Shown in pieces: positions 60,570 to 64,000 of a stretch of 64,000 nt of DNA (position 1 is the first letter of the stretch; each line of letters starts with the position of its first letter). The DNA is from Unio delphinus (Eukaryota; Mollusca; Bivalvia; Unionida; Unionidae), in assembly GCA_029339505.1 (NCBI GenBank), contig JAQISU010000179.1, positions 8,338,001 through 8,402,000 on the forward strand, read 5' to 3'. The position numbers were made by a program, and so were the translations under genes. The notes under the pieces are model-generated. The model did not search any database. It saw only the letters and a program-made list of their open reading frames with translations, and was not told where the DNA came from.

Positions 60570-60830
60570 AATGGCAGTCAATAAAACATGTTCCCCATGT
60601 AGTGCTTGGAATACCACTTCCAGTAGCGCCAGGAAGATCATAATTTCTGTCTTGTTCTTGCTTCGCTTTTAGTTGATTTACTTTTTCAGAAAACATTTAA
60701 AAAATCTTGACTATCCCTACTAATGCTACCCTTATTATGACTAATTCTAAAGATCATCTTACGATAATCATCTTCATTAAGTACATGAAATTCTTTAACA
60801 CACATCGTTTCTTGTTGTTTTTGTTATTTC
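60570..60830 (-). pseudogene. Small ORF with Gly/Pro-rich end, copy C
   Basis: The frame is best here: ISHNKGSISRDSQDFLNVFS, then QLKAKQEQDRNYDLPGATGS, then IPSTTWGTC and a phenylalanine-rich end with a stop near 60560. Unidentified. It lies between the capsid-like N-terminal piece and the helical ORF. Confidence 0.35.
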
Positions 60831-61146
60831 TATTGTTGCTGTTTTTGTTCTTCATATTGACCAAACACATCGTTTACCGCATAGATGAATTCTATTTATG
60901 ATGCTCTTTTTTGTGCTGATTCGACTTGTGCTAGTTTAAATTTTACAAAACCCTTTAGCTCAATGTTGTAGACTGGAAATATATTTTCAAGATGTTGGTC
61001 TCACCATTTCTTTTACTATTTTCATAAGTCGTAACAATAAGAGCTGGAAAGTCATTTAGATAAATTTTATCGATTGCTTTTAAAGCTTATTCAGCAAATT
61101 TAATACGTAATTCTTTTTGATTATTTCTTCATCTGTTTCCTTCTCT

Positions 61147-61431
61147 TTAGTAATAGGTCATGCTATTTGAGGCATTGGACCAGGCAAATCTTGTAAAATC
61201 TTGATGTCTCATCAGTTTTTTAGCTAATTTTTCAAGTTGAGGAAAAAGAGGTTTAATTGTTTCAGTAATAGGTTTGAATATTTGTTGAAAACTCTTTGCA
61301 TAATCAACCTGATATTCCTCAAGTTCTTGTAATTTTCGCCTTACATAATCACGGACTGGCAGAAATGCCTTAGTTGCTTCTGGTTGTTCTCGTGCTAACC
61401 GAGTGGTATACGCTTCTCCATCCAATTTCGA
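61147..61431 (-). pseudogene. Small charged, probably helical ORF, copy C (longest)
   Basis: About 94 codons open without an ATG at the start (TTG at about 61425). YTTRLAREQPEATKAFLPVR, then a KLQELEEYQVDYAKSF heptad-like stretch, ITETIKPLFPQLEKLAKKL, then HQDFTRFAWSNASNSMTYY. No family recognised; the first codons may have been joined to an upstream exon or ORF. Confidence 0.4.
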
Positions 61432-61494
61432 TACACCAATGATCTAATTCACAGCAGCAGAGGGTGTGACCTCAAATAAGTGTCGAAAAGGTAA

Positions 61495-61675
61495 GTATAA
61501 TCGACAAACGTAACGTTTATTTTCAAAATGGAGCGTATTTTTTAACACTTAGATTGACAAATAGACGCTTGTGTTATGAGTTGCGCTCACCCTTTCTGAA
61601 AAAAACGAAGCGTTTACTCTCAAAATGAAGCGTATTTGTTTTACTTTCGGATTGACAAATAAACGCTTCTATTAT
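61495..61675. promoter_or_regulatory. Conserved duplicated non-coding block, copy C
   Basis: As at 29672-29862 and 45170-45345. Confidence 0.4.
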
Positions 61676-62174
61676 TAGGTGGGCTACCCTCTCTACTGCT
61701 CCAGACTGACATCACCATACACTCATAAAGGCGACCCTGTTATGGATCAATTTAATACCGTTAACTTTTCAAAGTATGCAGAGGTAAAATTTATTGTGGT
61801 ATTAGTCAATCAACTTGTTATATAGTTTCTCCTTTATTTCCATACTATATCCAAGACCTACTTTTAAATAAATTAATGAGATATTAACAGGAGATATATA
61901 TAAAACTCGTAAAGAGGTTACAATCATTCGCCGTCTTAGTTGCTTTTCTATATTAAAAAAATACCAGAAATATGTACATAATCCATGTATCAATAATTTT
62001 ATTGTCAGAATACAGGGCAGAAACGGACAAAGACATGACAAAGTCGGCACATAGAGCTTTAAAACTGATAATACGGAATGGTAATTATCATGTGATAAAA
62101 ATAAACATGTTTTATCCTAACATACATGTATATAATGTGTGTGCTGGTTGTTATTGATTTTTTACTTGTTGAAA

Positions 62175-62722
62175 CTAAGTCATAGAAGCGCCACGCTGAT
62201 ATTGGATTCTATCGATTCTCATTTGAGATTCAAAAATATAAAGAAAAAAAAAAGAAGAAATCCCACTAAAAACACGGAATACATTTGTGTCTTTCTGTAA
62301 ATTCCGATAAATGAAGCAAAAATGTTTTTGTATCTGTGTTTTGGCAAAATGAATACCCATCTTTTCCAAAATCAAATTCACTGGCATTTTATCTTCTTGT
62401 TGTCTTGTCACATAATTCATGTGAGAACGAGTCAACATCAGAACATTCCAAGTACGCGAGAGGGTTAAAGTCAATGCATAAGTTTGATCTGTTGAAAGAT
62501 GTTTCTAATCATCTGACAGGAGTATTTTTTTCTTTCTCTTTGCTATGGCCTTCATGTGGTTTAAAATGTTTTCGGCAGCCGACAATACGGTTCTTCGCGT
62601 TATCCAGGATAACCGGGAATAATGATCCCAGTATAAGCATAACGTAATCAATACGTAGTCTGGTTCTCTGCTTAGTATGCTCCCTGCGTTGCACTTAGTA
62701 GAACGGAGTGCAACACAAATCA
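62175..62722 (-). pseudogene. Unidentified ORF pair separated by one shared stop, copy C
   Basis: Same as 30415-30878; TAG at 62505-62507. Confidence 0.4.
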
Positions 62723-63119
62723 TACTAATCAATACCTAGAATTAAATGAGATTAAATATTTTACAAATAATGACTGAATATTCTATTTTTTTGGCAAAAA
62801 GGCATGCTTTAATATTTAACTAAATTTACTAAATATAATTAAAGGAAAGAACACATGGACAAAGCAAAAATGTATAATTCTTGTGTGTCTTTTATATACA
62901 TTTTTTTAGCATTACTAGTCAAAATGTACCAGTCAAATGTACCCATATGTTAAAATATTACCCTTCCAATATTTAACTGCTTTATGTGATTTAGTATGCT
63001 TTTGATCTTAGCAGGGAAGCTAATCATCATAACAAAGCGCACACAACAATAATTGTTTTACCATAGGTAAGCATGAAATAATTTAAATAATAAATTGATA
63101 AAAATGACATCAGTCAGAT

Positions 63120-63123
63120 TCTC

Positions 63124-63192
<69 letters not shown>

Positions 63193-63351
63193 TTGCGAGG
63201 TTTATGTGGCTTTAATAAATTCAAAAAATCTTCTTTTAATATTTTAAGCGGCGAATTCAAACAATAAACAGCATTTGTTTGAGAGGAAAATTATTTATGC
63301 AAAAACGTTATTTGAGGAATCGATCACTTGTAACATTTCTAAGAATCAAGA

Positions 63352-63432
<81 letters not shown>
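63120..63432. repeat. (CT)n and terminal (TA)n tract; end of the array
   Basis: CT run 63120-63190, then 160 bp of unit sequence, then about 39 TA units (63355-63432). After it the sequence no longer matches units A or B. Confidence 0.9.
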
Positions 63433-63433
<1 letters not shown>

Positions 63434-64000
63434 TAGTTTTACGTGGGTTGTGGGATTTCATCCCCAAAGTGGGGTTACGGGAAGGCAGTGTTCTAATGTA
63501 AATTTCATATCAAAAGTTATATATTAGTGCCTTATCTCATACAATAACTATGTATATGTTCAAATTCAATATGTATACTTATTTGTTAACCCTATTCATG
63601 TTTTACTTAGCGGGCAGATATTTAAATCTTGTGGGCAGTATTGACCTTTGATTACTCAATACCTAGTGCTATACATAGCATTCTTCCCACTAGAATGAAA
63701 TGTATAAAAATTCTGCCTACATATACGGTGCATTTAATCAAAGTTCAGACTACTGACGACGTGATATTTTGATACCTTTTGAGTGCCCGAGTGGCCGCCA
63801 TGTATAGCCTATGGTGTGGATTAAAAAGGCATTAAACCTAACAACAATGTTTGGGAGGTGTGGGGTTGAGGGTGGGGGTCGCACCAGATATATGGCTGAA
63901 TAGATGCACCTTCCACCAACTTTGCCTCCCAAAATATAAAAGTGTTTTATGTGTGTTTCTATCCCCCGTAGGTATATATATCTGTACTTTTCATAAAAAG
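63433..64000. other. Flank beyond the array with one dispersed repeat
   Basis: No gene seen. On the minus strand 63770-63860 carries a GGTTTAATGCC ... ATAGGCTATACATGGCGGCC element related to the insertion at 32573-32752. Confidence 0.6.

Larger units (their letters stand above)
54475..63432. repeat. Array unit C
   Basis: Starts at the sequence equivalent to 41147 in B, is interrupted by a LINE (54584-57324), and continues from 57336 to the (TA)n tract at 63355-63432, where homology to A and B ends. The RT fragment and poly-ubiquitin-like gene are therefore absent. Confidence 0.9.

Overview
This window is eukaryotic and AT-rich. It has spliced-looking coding exons, long dinucleotide microsatellites, several minisatellites, degenerate non-LTR retrotransposons and tRNA-derived SINEs. 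The SINE type (a B box beside a GACTCGGCCG motif) and the short dispersed repeats look like those I know from mollusc genomes, especially bivalves, but the species cannot be named from sequence alone. There are no operons, ribosome binding sites or bacterial features.

Layout. (1) 1-9.6 kb: a degenerate tandem repeat, then a probable small four-exon gene (2841-8009, +) whose first intron holds a higher-order satellite. (2) 9.6-19.6 kb: a remnant of a retrotransposon endonuclease (10.46-12.06 kb), a 43-bp minisatellite rich in CACGTG (12.5-14.0 kb), a SINE, a TA-rich palindrome, and a short ORF that resembles the start of a protein-primed family-B DNA polymerase of the Polinton/virus type (17.69-17.93 kb). 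(3) 19.6-63.4 kb: a tandem array of a roughly 15.5-16 kb segment, with one old partial unit (0, from 19.6 kb) and three younger units (A from 23.3 kb, B from 39.1 kb, C from 54.5 kb). (4) 63.4-64 kb: unrelated flank with a dispersed repeat.

Content of one array unit, left to right: 3' ends of LINEs; a fragment encoding the first dozen residues of histone H3 (+); a minus-strand block of virus-like ORFs (a fibre-like protein, a capsid-like protein and two or three small unidentified ORFs); an RT fragment (-); a short plus-strand ORF; and a minus-strand gene for five diverged ubiquitin-like domains in tandem. The virus-like ORFs are broken, and several breaks sit at the same site in all three units, so they decayed before the segment was amplified. 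The poly-ubiquitin-like frame is open in all three copies in which it is present, although every C-terminal Gly-Gly has been lost and the normal ATG is ATA. This contrast is the most interesting feature of the window. In unit C a 5'-truncated LINE has landed inside the histone H3 fragment, producing an ORF that begins with the H3 tail and runs into reverse transcriptase.

Limits: family assignments come from motif recognition by eye; no database search was run. The host gene is a splice-site prediction with no transcript support.
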